DNA from: Aquimarina sp042434915
Lineage (GTDB): Bacteria > Bacteroidota > Bacteroidia > Flavobacteriales > Flavobacteriaceae
Direction: 5' to 3'
Length of the DNA stretch: 64,000 nt
NCBI RefSeq assembly: GCF_042434915.1
Contig: NZ_CP170198.1
Span: 248,001-312,000 of the forward strand
Shown: piece after piece, positions 9,401 through 17,037 of the stretch
Numbering within the stretch: position 1 is the stretch's first letter
How the letters are laid out: each line of letters starts with the position of its first letter
Position numbers and translations under genes: made by a program
Notes under the pieces: model-generated
What the model saw: the letters and a program-made list of their open reading frames with translations, nothing else
Databases searched by the model: none
Told to the model about the DNA's origin: nothing

Positions 9401-9858
9401 ATGGAAATGTGATGAATATTCCGACCAAAAATTTCTTTTATGGTATGCAACCAGAAGAAGAGATTATTATAGAACTAGATAAAGGAAAAACACTGCTTAT
9501 CGAATTAATTTCTGTCGGGAAACCACATGATGATGGTAAAGTCACAGTATTTTTTAAAGTTAACGGACAAACCAGAAATGTTGAAATCCAAGATAAATCT
9601 ATTAAGGTTGAAAAAATCGTTCATGTAAAAGCCGACAAGAATGATCCAAAACAAATTGCAGCACCTTTACAAGGTTCTTTATCCACCATATTGGTAAAAA
9701 ATGGTCAGGAAGTGAAACGTAACGAACCTTTATTTATAATTGAAGCTATGAAAATGGAAACAACTATAACAGCAAACGAAGATGCTATTGTTAAGAAGGT
9801 TAATTTAAAAGCTGGTACCATGGTTCATGCAGATGATTTAATCGTAACCTTAAAATAA
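6406..9858 (+). CDS. pyc: Pyruvate carboxylase
   Basis: The 1150-residue single-chain enzyme has the canonical order. Biotin carboxylase/ATP-grasp occupies about residues 1-450 (KVLVANRGEIAIRIFRA at the start, the glycine-rich ATP loop ASGGGGRGMR, VEFLVDDDG). The carboxyltransferase TIM barrel spans about 530-830 (TDTTMRDAHQSLLATR; GIKDMAGLLKP, whose Lys is the carbamylated metal ligand). The biotin carrier domain at the C-terminus has the target Lys1116 in EAMKMETT. It carboxylates pyruvate to oxaloacetate with ATP and bicarbonate, an anaplerotic step in the cytoplasm. Length matches the alpha4 family. It stands alone between two terminators, downstream of a TRAP operon that may import its substrate. 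Confidence 0.97.
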   Translation: MKIKKVLVANRGEIAIRIFRACTEIGLKTVGIYTYEDRYSLHRYKADEAYQIGENNQPLKPYLNISEIIQVAVRNQVDAIHPGYGFLSENAEFAAQCEANGIIFIGPKVSVLKSLGDKIMAKQVAVENNIPIIQSNAEDLTNVSVALKEAKKIGYPVMLKAASGGGGRGMRVIRDAETLEKAFPESKREAGNAFGDDTVFLEKFVENPKHIEIQIVADNHGNMVHLFERDCSVQRRYQKVIEYAPSFGLDNETKQKLYAYALKICKAVAYNNIGTVEFLVDDDGNIYFIEVNPRVQVEHTVTEVVTGIDLIKAQIFIAGGYKLSDQQIKIESQESLTTTGFALQCRITTEDPENNFKPDYGTITTYRSASGFGIRLDAGSLYQGVTISPFFDSMLVKVSASGRTLDGACRKMRRALSEFRIRGVKTNMPFLDNILSNETFRKGAATVNFIQNTKSLFQIQEPRNRATKLVTFLGDIVINGNPDVKDMDPKKQFVQPIIPRYDVTGTHPKGTKQLLTELGPDGFSKWLKDEKKIQYTDTTMRDAHQSLLATRMRSYDMLKVAEGYAKNHPEIFSMEVWGGATFDVCLRFLKENPWERLRSLRAAMPNVLLQMLIRGSNGVGYKAYPDNLIGKFVEQSWENGVDIFRIFDSLNWMQSIAPCIEHVRTKTQGIAEGSICYTGDILDPKRTKYTLKYYIQLAKDIENAGAHILGIKDMAGLLKPYAASELISALKSEINIPIHLHTHDTSSVQSATYLKAIEAGVDVVDVALAGLSGLTSQPNFNAIAEMMRFHERENPINISKLNEYANYWEAVREYYYVFESGLKAGTGEVYQHEIPGGQYSNLKPQAEGLGLADRFHEITKMYGEVNTLFGDIVKVTPSSKVVGDMAQYLVSNNLSIQDVIERGDSLSFPQSVVSLFKGELGQPEGGFPKILQQSILKGQESFTNRPNAHLEPVDFEAEFKDFVKVFKKGMGRDLDITDFLSYKLYPKVFTGAYNHHVEYGNVMNIPTKNFFYGMQPEEEIIIELDKGKTLLIELISVGKPHDDGKVTVFFKVNGQTRNVEIQDKSIKVEKIVHVKADKNDPKQIAAPLQGSLSTILVKNGQEVKRNEPLFIIEAMKMETTITANEDAIVKKVNLKAGTMVHADDLIVTLK

Positions 9859-9914
9859 GGGGTAAGTAAATTAAATTTTATAAATAATTATATAGCAGGT
9901 ATATAAAAACAAAG

Positions 9915-9954
9915 AAATGGTTCTCAAGTTTTAAAACTTGAGAACCATTTTGAA
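9915..9954. terminator. Long perfect palindrome, probable terminator of pyc
   Basis: Bases 9915-9950 are a perfect 36-bp palindrome: 18-bp arms meeting without a loop around TTTT/AAAA, with ATGGTTCTCAAG in the 5' arm. A short T run follows. It lies 57 bp after the pyc stop. The exact symmetry would let it work on both strands. Confidence 0.7.
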
Positions 9955-10279
9955 TAGTAATAAGTAAGTTTTTTTTCGGAAAGAAGATGGGAAAATAACC
10001 GATTTTCAAAAAACCACTGTTTATAGGTGTCCTGACCAATATTGTTTCGCTTTTATTTTAAAATACTATAACTACATGTCAATTAGTTTACTATAAATAT
10101 GTACTTTTTTGACATTTTATACCAATAATAAAGCTTAGAAGGTTGTTTGCAGTTTTATTAATAAGTGATGTTTTAGAGATTATAAAAAGTCTTACTTTAA
10201 CAGTCTACAGGTAGTTTAGATTTTGATGTTATTAAAATCTTACTATTTTTACCAGAAAGTAAATTACTAGCAAGGTCTT
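9955..10279. other. Intergenic region between pyc and the acylation genes
   Basis: 325 bp, AT-rich. I see no open frame of note, no RNA gene and no clear TAnnTTTG promoter. It presumably carries the promoter of the following three-gene unit. Confidence 0.5.
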
Positions 10280-11791
10280 TTGAGAATTAAACCAATACAA
10301 ATCGCAATATTCATTATTTTGGTTTTAGGTGCATTAGTAGGACTAATGTTTCTAAGTCATAGTAATGCTATTCACCATACCCAAACTTTTGAGGATGGAA
10401 TCGTAGTAGATCCCATAGAGATCAAATATCCTACATTTGAAAACTTTATGAAATCCACAAAGGATACCGTAACCTTAAAAAGTGAGATCGTTAAAGTAAC
10501 CAGGTCGGTAGTTCCAGTTGACGATGAAGAGTCCAATATGATGGATACACTCAACTATTCAAAAGCGAAACCTGTTATAAAAAGACCCCCGGATTTTTCT
10601 AAACTAGATACAGCCATGGTTACTCGCATAGAGTATCCTCATGATAATCCACAGTTTTTAAACTCCTTAAAAAACAAGCTATCTTCATCATTTTGTCGTA
10701 TCGTACATTTTGGGGATTCACAAATAGAGGGAGATCGTATCACTGGATATTTAAGAAATAGGTTACAAGGTATGTATGGTGGTACTGGACCAGGCTTTAT
10801 TCCTGTAAAACCAGTGTATCGTCAAATAAGTGCCATTGTAGAACCGAGTGATAATTGGATTCGGTATGCGATTTTTGATCGTACAAAGGAACGTTTTCAA
10901 CACAAAAAGTATGGTATGTTTATGTCTGTAAGCAGGTTTACACCGCATCGAGAAGATGTATTGGATAGTCTTACTTTGGACTCTATCACTGTAAAACGTG
11001 CGAGTATAAAAATAGGCAAATCAAGACGAACCTACTTTAATTTCAGAAAATTTAAAACTATTGGATTGCATTATGGAAATGCAAACTATCCTATTAAAAT
11101 CACGGTTAAAGATGATGATATCGTCGTGCAAGAAGGTGAACTTATCTCAGATGGTCAGTACCACCGATATGAAATAGCGTTAAAAAACACTCCTACTGAT
11201 CTAGTTATTGAGCTAGAAGGAAAAATGAGTGCAGATTTTTATGGATTAACATTAGGATCGGATACCAAAATACAAATGGATAATGTTGCGATGCGAGGCT
11301 CATCGGGAACTATTTTTGCAAGTTCAAACGCCTCGAGTTTTAAGCAGATGGCTGCAGTTATCCAACCCAAAGTTATTATCATGCAATATGGTGGGAATAC
11401 GGTACCGTACCTCAAAGATTCTTTAAAGGTACGTACATATGTAGATTATGTAAAAAGCCAAATTAATTGGATGCGTCGTCGCATCAACAAAGAAGTAAGC
11501 TTTATTTTTATCGGACCAACCGATATGTGCATTCCAGTAAACGGTAAAATGCAGACATATCCGTTACTTCCTTACCTTAACGATAGTTTGCGAGAAACGT
11601 GTTTGTCTAATAATATTGCGTATTGGAGCATGTTTGATGCCATGGGTGGTGCTGGATCTATGAGACATTGGGTAGATCAAAAGTTGGCAGGGAGTGATTA
11701 TACCCATTTTACATCAAAAGGAACCAAAATTATCTCAGAACTCTTTTTTACCTCCCTATATCTTGACCTAAATGCTACCCAAAATGAATAG
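10280..11791 (+). CDS. Membrane-anchored SGNH-type hydrolase/acyltransferase partner of the MBOAT protein
   Basis: 503 residues: an N-terminal membrane anchor (about 7-26), a low-complexity linker, and an SGNH/GDSL fold from about residue 130. Ser147 lies in HFGDSQIEGDR, the GDSx block. QYGGNTVPYL resembles the Asn block, and GSDYTHFTSKG supplies the Asp-x-x-His block near the C-terminus, so all catalytic elements seem present. It faces the periplasm. In alginate and peptidoglycan acylation, such proteins (AlgJ/AlgX, PatB) receive acyl groups moved across the membrane by an MBOAT protein such as the one two genes downstream. The start is TTG at 10280; later Mets would cut the anchor. Substrate polymer unknown. 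Confidence 0.75.
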   Translation: MRIKPIQIAIFIILVLGALVGLMFLSHSNAIHHTQTFEDGIVVDPIEIKYPTFENFMKSTKDTVTLKSEIVKVTRSVVPVDDEESNMMDTLNYSKAKPVIKRPPDFSKLDTAMVTRIEYPHDNPQFLNSLKNKLSSSFCRIVHFGDSQIEGDRITGYLRNRLQGMYGGTGPGFIPVKPVYRQISAIVEPSDNWIRYAIFDRTKERFQHKKYGMFMSVSRFTPHREDVLDSLTLDSITVKRASIKIGKSRRTYFNFRKFKTIGLHYGNANYPIKITVKDDDIVVQEGELISDGQYHRYEIALKNTPTDLVIELEGKMSADFYGLTLGSDTKIQMDNVAMRGSSGTIFASSNASSFKQMAAVIQPKVIIMQYGGNTVPYLKDSLKVRTYVDYVKSQINWMRRRINKEVSFIFIGPTDMCIPVNGKMQTYPLLPYLNDSLRETCLSNNIAYWSMFDAMGGAGSMRHWVDQKLAGSDYTHFTSKGTKIISELFFTSLYLDLNATQNE

Positions 11792-13064
11792 TAAGTTAAT
11801 TTTAGTTTGTATTCTTTTTACGCACAATGCAGTAATGTATTCACAGCAGTATAGTATAGATTCATTAAAAAATGAATATTCATTTATCAACTGGAAAGCT
11901 AATAAAATTAAGTTAGCAGAAAATTCCCCCGCTTTTAAAAAAATATATCAAAAGCTACATAAAGTGGTACAAGGCGAACAAGAAAAGATTCATATTTTTC
12001 ATATTGGAGGGTCTCATATACAAGCAGACATTTATAGCAATAGATTACGATCATATTTGCAACACATGAGTACAACTGCCAAAGGGCAGCGCGGTTTTAT
12101 TTTTCCGTATCGTATGGCAGAAACTAATAACCCTTCTAATTATGAGGTGGATTTTGATGGAGAATGGCAAGGATATCGCTGTTCTATCAGAAAAGATAGT
12201 ATTGCATGGGGAATGTCTGGTGTTACTGCCAAATTCAAAGATTCTTTAGCAAACATAAAAATCAACGCAAATTACCTTAACTATACAAAAAACACCTATC
12301 AGTTTGATAAAATCAGAGTGTTCTATAATACTTGGAGTGATGGATATGAAGTTCTAATCAAAGATACCTCGCTAGTCAAAAATTTTGTCATTAATCAACA
12401 AGCTAATTTTATAGAATATCAGTTAAATAAATCCGTCGAAACTATCGAGGTACAGGTATGTAAAATTAAAGATACCGTAGATGCAGAGTTTTTAATGATG
12501 GGCCTAGAATTGATGAATGACTCAAAAGGAATCGAATATACTACGATCGGAGTCAATGGAGCTAGTTTTAGTTATTACAATCGGAGTGCATACTTTACAC
12601 AACAATTATCCCTATATAAGCCAGATTTGTTTATTGTTTCGGTTGGTACAAATGATGCTTATCATCCCGATTTTAGTCCCAAAGAGTTTCGGCGTAATTA
12701 CGAAAATTTTATTCAGGATATTCTTAACATCAATCCAGATTGTGCAATATTACTCACGGTTCCAAATGATTCATATTATAAAAAGCAATATCCAAATCCT
12801 CGAACACGTATATCAAGAGCTATCATATATGACCTTGCCAAAAAATATAAGATGGCGGTATGGGATTTTTACGAAATTATGGGAGGATTCAATTCATCAA
12901 AAGACTGGTATGCAAATAAGCTTATGCCAAATGATCGAATCCACTTTACGCACAAGGGATATAATTTAAAAGCAGATCTATTATTACAAGCATTATCAAA
13001 CTCATGGGAAAAAGAGTTACAATTAGAACACAATTCCATATTAAAACAAATCGTGAATGAATAG
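11784..13064 (+). CDS. Secreted SGNH-type hydrolase/acyltransferase
   Basis: About 426 residues with a signal peptide (MNSKLILVCILFTHNAVMYS, cleavage near QQ). SGNH blocks are visible: HIGGSHIQADI (nucleophile Ser with an unusual GGSH instead of GDSL), VSVGTNDAYH (Asn block) and DRIHFTHKGYN (Asp-x-x-His). It overlaps the preceding gene by 8 bases; the ATG at 11784 is preferred over the one at 11772 because it starts a clean signal peptide. It is a diverged relative of the upstream SGNH protein in the same operon, so two periplasmic acyl-handling proteins accompany one MBOAT acyltransferase. I infer a role in O-acylation or deacylation of an exopolysaccharide or cell-wall polymer. Confidence 0.72.
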   Translation: MNSKLILVCILFTHNAVMYSQQYSIDSLKNEYSFINWKANKIKLAENSPAFKKIYQKLHKVVQGEQEKIHIFHIGGSHIQADIYSNRLRSYLQHMSTTAKGQRGFIFPYRMAETNNPSNYEVDFDGEWQGYRCSIRKDSIAWGMSGVTAKFKDSLANIKINANYLNYTKNTYQFDKIRVFYNTWSDGYEVLIKDTSLVKNFVINQQANFIEYQLNKSVETIEVQVCKIKDTVDAEFLMMGLELMNDSKGIEYTTIGVNGASFSYYNRSAYFTQQLSLYKPDLFIVSVGTNDAYHPDFSPKEFRRNYENFIQDILNINPDCAILLTVPNDSYYKKQYPNPRTRISRAIIYDLAKKYKMAVWDFYEIMGGFNSSKDWYANKLMPNDRIHFTHKGYNLKADLLLQALSNSWEKELQLEHNSILKQIVNE

Positions 13065-14715
13065 ACTTTACGATATTTTTAATTTTTATGAAGAGTTTCC
13101 ATTAATTTTCACTCAAGCTAATTTCTGGATATTTTTCGCAATCTTTTATATAGGATATGCATTGATTTATCCAAATAAAAGCTTGCGGAGCTTATATCTC
13201 TTTCTAATTAGTTTAGCGTTCTATTATAAAACCAGTGGATTATTTGTAGGAATTCTTTTATTCAGTACTGTAAATGATTTTTTTATTGGTAAACTTATTT
13301 ATGCTAATAGATCAGTACTGATACGTAAATTATTGGTCGCTGTTAGCGTTACCATAAATTTGGCAACTCTTTGTTATTTCAAATACGCGTACTTCTTTAC
13401 CGATTCATACAATGCGCTATTTGAGTCAAATTATGAGGTTATTAATCATCTTGCCAAGTGGGCCAACACATGGCAGCAGGTAGATTATTTTACCGTAGAT
13501 AGTATTATTTTACCTGTAGGTATATCTTTTTACACGTTTCAAACTATCAGTTATAGTGTTGATATCTATAGAAAACAGATCAAACCACTAACTTCTATTA
13601 TCGATTTTGGTTTTTTTGTAAGTTTCTTTCCACAATTGGTAGCTGGACCAATAGTTAGAGCTTCAGATTTTGTTCCTCAAATTCGTAAAAACATTAAAAT
13701 TTCTAGAGTAGATTTTGGGAGAGCAACCTATATGATCCTAAAGGGATTAATCAAGAAAATGATTTTTGCCGATTTTATCGCTGCAAATTTTTTAGATAGC
13801 GTTTTTGATATGCCCGAAATGTTTTCTGGATTCACCAATATTATGGCGATGTTTGGATATTCGTTACAAATTTACGGTGATTTTTCTGGGTATACCGATG
13901 TAGCAATCGGCTTGGCTTTATTGATGGGATATCGTTTGCCAAGAAACTTTAACTCACCTTACAAAGCCTTAAACTGTGGAGAATTTTGGAAACGTTGGCA
14001 TATCTCGCTGTCTAGCTGGCTTAAGGATTATCTATACATTCCGATAGGAGGTAATCGTAACGGAACCATTTTCTCCTATACCTTTATTTTAATCTTTACA
14101 TTTTTGGCAGTATTAGCAGTTTCAAATTATTATATAGCCTTATTAGCAGCAACGCTTATTGTTGTGGCTTTACTTATAACCCTCTTTTCAAAAAAGGTAG
14201 CAAAACATTTTAATACCAATGTAAATATTATGATTACCATGTTAATCGGAGGTTTATGGCATGGTGCAGCGTGGAAATTCGTAATCTGGGGAGGACTCAA
14301 TGGTGTCGGCATTGTAATTTTTAAATATTGGCGTAGAATAAGTCCGTACGAAACCAATCGCTCATGGATAATTATAGGGTGGAAAATTATGATAACATTT
14401 GTATTTATCACGTTTACCAGAATCTATTTTAGAGGAAATAGTTTGGATCATATTGATCGCTTCTATCAACAAATCATAACTAATATGGATTGGGCAAACG
14501 CTTTTAATGTACTTTATGAGTATCGTTTGGTTTTTATAGTCATGTGCATCGGTTATATGACACATTGGTTACCTAGCGCTATTAAAGCAAAAATTGAAAG
14601 AAGTTTTATACGAAGTCATATTGTACTCAAAGGAATTATTGCTGTAGTGGTTGCTATAATTTGTTATCAAACATTTGCGGCCGATTTTCAGCCATTTATT
14701 TATTTTCAATTTTAG
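13057..14715 (+). CDS. MBOAT family O-acyltransferase (AlgI/PatA-like)
   Basis: 552 residues with about ten or more membrane segments. Family motifs are clear: FFPQLVAGPIVRASDF, SGYTDVAIGLALLMGY, FWKRWHISLSSWLKDYLYIP and GGLWHGAAWKF, whose His402 is the putative catalytic histidine of membrane-bound O-acyltransferases. AlgI/PatA members transfer acetyl (or other acyl) groups across the inner membrane to periplasmic partners that acylate alginate or peptidoglycan. The start overlaps the upstream SGNH gene by 8 bases at the same ATGAATAG junction used between the first two genes, so all three are translationally coupled. The acceptor polymer cannot be told from the sequence. Confidence 0.9.
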   Translation: MNRLYDIFNFYEEFPLIFTQANFWIFFAIFYIGYALIYPNKSLRSLYLFLISLAFYYKTSGLFVGILLFSTVNDFFIGKLIYANRSVLIRKLLVAVSVTINLATLCYFKYAYFFTDSYNALFESNYEVINHLAKWANTWQQVDYFTVDSIILPVGISFYTFQTISYSVDIYRKQIKPLTSIIDFGFFVSFFPQLVAGPIVRASDFVPQIRKNIKISRVDFGRATYMILKGLIKKMIFADFIAANFLDSVFDMPEMFSGFTNIMAMFGYSLQIYGDFSGYTDVAIGLALLMGYRLPRNFNSPYKALNCGEFWKRWHISLSSWLKDYLYIPIGGNRNGTIFSYTFILIFTFLAVLAVSNYYIALLAATLIVVALLITLFSKKVAKHFNTNVNIMITMLIGGLWHGAAWKFVIWGGLNGVGIVIFKYWRRISPYETNRSWIIIGWKIMITFVFITFTRIYFRGNSLDHIDRFYQQIITNMDWANAFNVLYEYRLVFIVMCIGYMTHWLPSAIKAKIERSFIRSHIVLKGIIAVVVAIICYQTFAADFQPFIYFQF

Positions 14716-14724
14716 ACGAGATGG

Positions 14725-14835
14725 AGGGCGTAACCCTTCATTTCATTTTGGGTCGCGCTATCCATTGTATCTTTTTATAGTTTTGAATAAAAACTATAAA
14801 AAGGATATCATTGCTATCGCTTACGCAATCCCTAG
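14725..14835 (+). repeat. REP-like flavobacterial intergenic repeat, copy A
   Basis: The element contains GGGCGTAACCC, then GGGTCGCGCTATCC, a 14-bp-arm hairpin (CTTTTTATAGTTTT 14771-14784 / AAAACTATAAAAAG 14790-14803), then TATCATTGCTATCGCTTACGC. Copy B (21397-21461, opposite strand) shares the same order of blocks. It follows the MBOAT stop directly. The hairpin could also end transcription. Confidence 0.6.
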
Positions 14836-14926
14836 AGGACGCACGTATTAATTTGAAGATGATCGTACATAGGTTATGTTTAACTCACATTTTTATTTAA
14901 CTTAATCTACTCTAATATAATATCTA

Positions 14927-15598
14927 ATGTTTACGCACTCACATCCATATGATCCTTTTTTTCCAGAGGGAGCTACTAAGCTTATTGTAGGCACCTTGCC
15001 ACCCCCAAGGTTTTCAAAAGGAACATTAAAAGCAGGTGATGTCGACTTTTGTTATGGGAGCATAGACGGTTTACTCTGGCCGGTTTTAGATAAAATCTTT
15101 GGACTTAATTTGGCTTTTGAAACCTCTAAAATCGCTATTCAACAGCGTAAGAATTTTTTGGCATCAAGAGGTATTGGTATTTGTGATATTGTAGCATCCT
15201 GTCAAAGAGCTAAGATTGATGCCTCAGATTTAGGAATGACACATGTAGAATTAAGAAATCTTGTAGGGTTCTTAAAAAAATACAGTCGTATTGATACCTT
15301 GCTATTCACAGGTGGAAATAGTAAAAACGGACCTGAGTATTTTTTTAGAAAACATCTTAAAGAGCATAAGATACAATTGACTTTGGTCAATAACGAAGTT
15401 CCTAGAATTCATGAGTTCTCACTAATGCGAGAGAATCAAAAACAAAATCGTATTATACGAACGGTTTCCTTAACTGCACCCTCGGGAGCTGCTAACAGAG
15501 CTATAGGTAGTATGGCATTATACAAATTAATGAAAAGTAAAAACCCCGACTTCAATACTATTGATTTCAGGGTTTTACAGTATAAAAACTTTTTTTAA
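14927..15598 (+). CDS. Uracil-DNA glycosylase superfamily protein
   Basis: 223 residues, no signal or membrane segment. The N-terminal block KLIVGTLPPPRF followed by YGSIDGLLWPVL resembles motif A and the following aromatic motif of the UDG fold as found in the hypoxanthine/mismatch glycosylase branch (GTLP...FW type). A middle block, GIGICDIVASCQRAKIDASD, has the same 'rGIglwDvv' shape, and LLFTGGNSKNG follows where strand beta-4 is expected. This suggests a base-excision enzyme or a UDG-fold protein of other function. The canonical uracil-specific residues are not clear, so substrate is open. It reads towards the THX gene, with only 1 base between their stops. Confidence 0.6.
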   Translation: MFTHSHPYDPFFPEGATKLIVGTLPPPRFSKGTLKAGDVDFCYGSIDGLLWPVLDKIFGLNLAFETSKIAIQQRKNFLASRGIGICDIVASCQRAKIDASDLGMTHVELRNLVGFLKKYSRIDTLLFTGGNSKNGPEYFFRKHLKEHKIQLTLVNNEVPRIHEFSLMRENQKQNRIIRTVSLTAPSGAANRAIGSMALYKLMKSKNPDFNTIDFRVLQYKNFF

Positions 15599-15599
15599 A

Positions 15600-15734
15600 T
15601 TACATCAAATCTTTATCAGGATCATGAGGTAAAGTTGTTGGCTTTATTTTAAATTTTTTACGTGGAGGTCTTAACTTACCGTAGGATCCCAAATAAATTT
15701 TTCCTCTTTTTGTTTTACGATCTCCTTTTCCCAT
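15600..15734 (-). CDS. 30S ribosomal protein THX (bacteroidetal type)
   Basis: A 44-residue basic protein, starting MGKGDRKTKRGKIYLGSYG and continuing with RPPRKK, encoded on the minus strand. The MGKGDxKTxRGKIxxGSYGKxRP pattern is the Bacteroidota THX family, a small protein that sits in the 30S subunit. The stop codon is 15600-15602, immediately next to the UDG-fold gene's stop (convergent). It is too short for many gene finders. A plus-strand open frame at 15662-15934 overlaps it and is a shadow. The C-terminal tail (HDPDKDLM) is longer and more acidic than in minimal family members. Confidence 0.85.
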   Translation of the reverse strand: MGKGDRKTKRGKIYLGSYGKLRPPRKKFKIKPTTLPHDPDKDLM

Positions 15735-15735
15735 T

Positions 15736-15876
15736 TTATAAACTGTTTTTCTTTTTTTTCCGTAACGTACCTCCCTCTGTAATGGATACGTCTTTAGGTT
15801 TATCCCTTGATCCTAGAGAACCTAAGGGCTTATCTTGTTCTTTTCGTTCTAATCTTTTATCCTCTATTCTCCCCAT
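15736..15876 (-). CDS. Possible 46-residue basic peptide upstream of THX
   Basis: The minus strand reads ATG (15874-15876) to TAA (15736-15738). The product is a 46-residue lysine/arginine-rich peptide beginning MGRIEDKRLERKEQDK. The stop lies one base before the THX ATG, which would allow coupled translation. I do not recognise the sequence. It may simply be the THX 5' leader with a chance open frame, and the low complexity limits the evidence. A terminator for the gene upstream ends about 30 bp before its ATG. Confidence 0.3.
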   Translation of the reverse strand: MGRIEDKRLERKEQDKPLGSLGSRDKPKDVSITEGGTLRKKKKNSL

Positions 15877-15906
15877 GAGTTTTAATTTTAATGAATATTT
15901 AAAGTT

Positions 15907-15941
15907 AAAAAAAAGAGGTCTTAAAAAGTTATAAAGACCTC
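15907..15941 (-). terminator. Rho-independent terminator, minus strand
   Basis: On the minus strand, stem GAGGTCTT (15941-15934) / AAGACCTC (15922-15915), 11-base loop, then eight T (15914-15907). It sits just downstream of the 32-residue gene at 15980-16078 and could close the trp transcription unit as well. Confidence 0.85.
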
Positions 15942-15979
15942 ATAAACTCTGGTTAATAAAAGCATGTAACCGTCTAGTA

Positions 15980-16078
15980 CTATCTTTTATTTTTGCGTTC
16001 GGCTTTTTTATCTTGGATATAACGATAACCTTGATATACAATTTGAGCAACGGTCAGTATCCTAAAAAACTTTTTCAT
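15980..16078 (-). CDS. Small basic protein, 32 residues, unknown
   Basis: On the minus strand ATG at 16076-16078 and TAG at 15980-15982 give MKKFFRILTVAQIVYQGYRY followed by a charged tail rich in Lys/Arg. The first half is amphipathic to hydrophobic and the tail is basic, so a peripheral membrane peptide is possible. I do not recognise a family. Support for it being real: it is followed by a perfect minus-strand terminator 39 bases after the stop and sits 135 bp after trpA in the same direction. It is too short for composition statistics. Confidence 0.45.
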   Translation of the reverse strand: MKKFFRILTVAQIVYQGYRYIQDKKAERKNKR

Positions 16079-16213
16079 AATAATTGTTTTAAAGCGTCTA
16101 TACCATGATATGTACGCCGTGTGAATTATAAAAATAGCAAAGTACCGCTACCATAAATAAATTGATAATAAAGTTTAACAGCAGACTGTTAATGCATTAA
16201 AAATTTTTTCTTG

Positions 16214-16975
16214 TTACCGTATGGATTTAACAAAACTATCAATATGATCTATACCTTGCTCAGTTAAATGCTTTACAAATGCCGAACCAATAATTGCTCC
16301 TTTGGTTGTTTTGGTAGATTTTTGAAAGGTTTCTTTATTACTAATACCAAATCCAACGATCTGCGGAGTTTTTAGATTGAGGGCAGCGATACGTTCAAAA
16401 TATTTTTTTTGTTCTTCGCCAATCGTATTTTTTGCTCCAGTAGTACTTGCAGAACTAACCATATAAATAAAGCCATTAGAAATGTTGTCAATTTGACGTA
16501 TACGATCATCAGAGGTTTGTGGAGTAATCAAAAATACATTGACTAAACCATAGCGTTCAAAAATTTCTTTATAATGGGCAGTGTATTCGTATTCTGGTAA
16601 ATCTGGAATAATGAGCCCATCGATTCCGATTTCTTGGCATTTTGCACAAAATTTTTCAACTCCGTATTGTAGAATAGGATTAAAATATCCCATAATTAAT
16701 AAAGGAATGCTAACCGTTTTTCTAATCCCTTTGATCTGATCAAAGAGTATAGCCGTAGTCATCCCGTTGCGTAGCGCTTGTGTTGAGCTTTCCTGTATCG
16801 TAGGTCCATCTGCCAATGGATCGCTAAACGGTAGTCCAATCTCAATTATGTCCACCCCGCTTTTCTCTAGTGATTCGAGTACCTTTACCGTATCCGTTAA
16901 GGCAGGGTATCCAGCAGTAAAATAAATAGACAAGAGTTTCTTTTGTTCGGTAAGTTTTTGGTGAATTCTATTCAT
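16214..16975 (-). CDS. trpA: Tryptophan synthase alpha subunit
   Basis: 253 residues, slightly shorter than the E. coli enzyme (268). The catalytic acids are present: Glu45 in IIEIGLPFSDPLADGPTIQ and Asp56 in the same block, together with PLLIMGYFNPI and the phosphate-binding GFGIS near the C-terminus. TrpA cleaves indole-3-glycerol phosphate to indole and glyceraldehyde 3-phosphate; indole is channelled to TrpB. Last structural gene of the trp operon on the minus strand, 62 bp after trpB. A small hairpin (TTAACAG/CTGTTAA, 16175-16192) lies after the stop but has no T tract. Confidence 0.97.
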   Translation of the reverse strand: MNRIHQKLTEQKKLLSIYFTAGYPALTDTVKVLESLEKSGVDIIEIGLPFSDPLADGPTIQESSTQALRNGMTTAILFDQIKGIRKTVSIPLLIMGYFNPILQYGVEKFCAKCQEIGIDGLIIPDLPEYEYTAHYKEIFERYGLVNVFLITPQTSDDRIRQIDNISNGFIYMVSSASTTGAKNTIGEEQKKYFERIAALNLKTPQIVGFGISNKETFQKSTKTTKGAIIGSAFVKHLTEQGIDHIDSFVKSIR

Positions 16976-17037
16976 AGTGATTTCTTAACTTATAGGTTTA
17001 ATGAGTTGTGTTGATATATTTAATTAGTGTCAGGATT

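Noticed and set aside
12517..12969. 150-residue open frame within the second SGNH gene
   Set aside because: Same strand but another frame of a well-supported gene; composition is typical of a shadow frame.
14130..14565. Minus-strand open frames in the MBOAT gene
   Set aside because: Antisense to a membrane protein with clear family motifs.
15662..15934. 90-residue plus-strand open frame rich in Phe and Leu
   Set aside because: It is antisense to THX, the 46-aa frame and a terminator; its low-complexity composition follows from the Lys-rich minus-strand genes.
16175..16192. Hairpin TTAACAG/CTGTTAA after trpA
   Set aside because: No T tract on the minus strand, so termination of the trp operon there is not supported.
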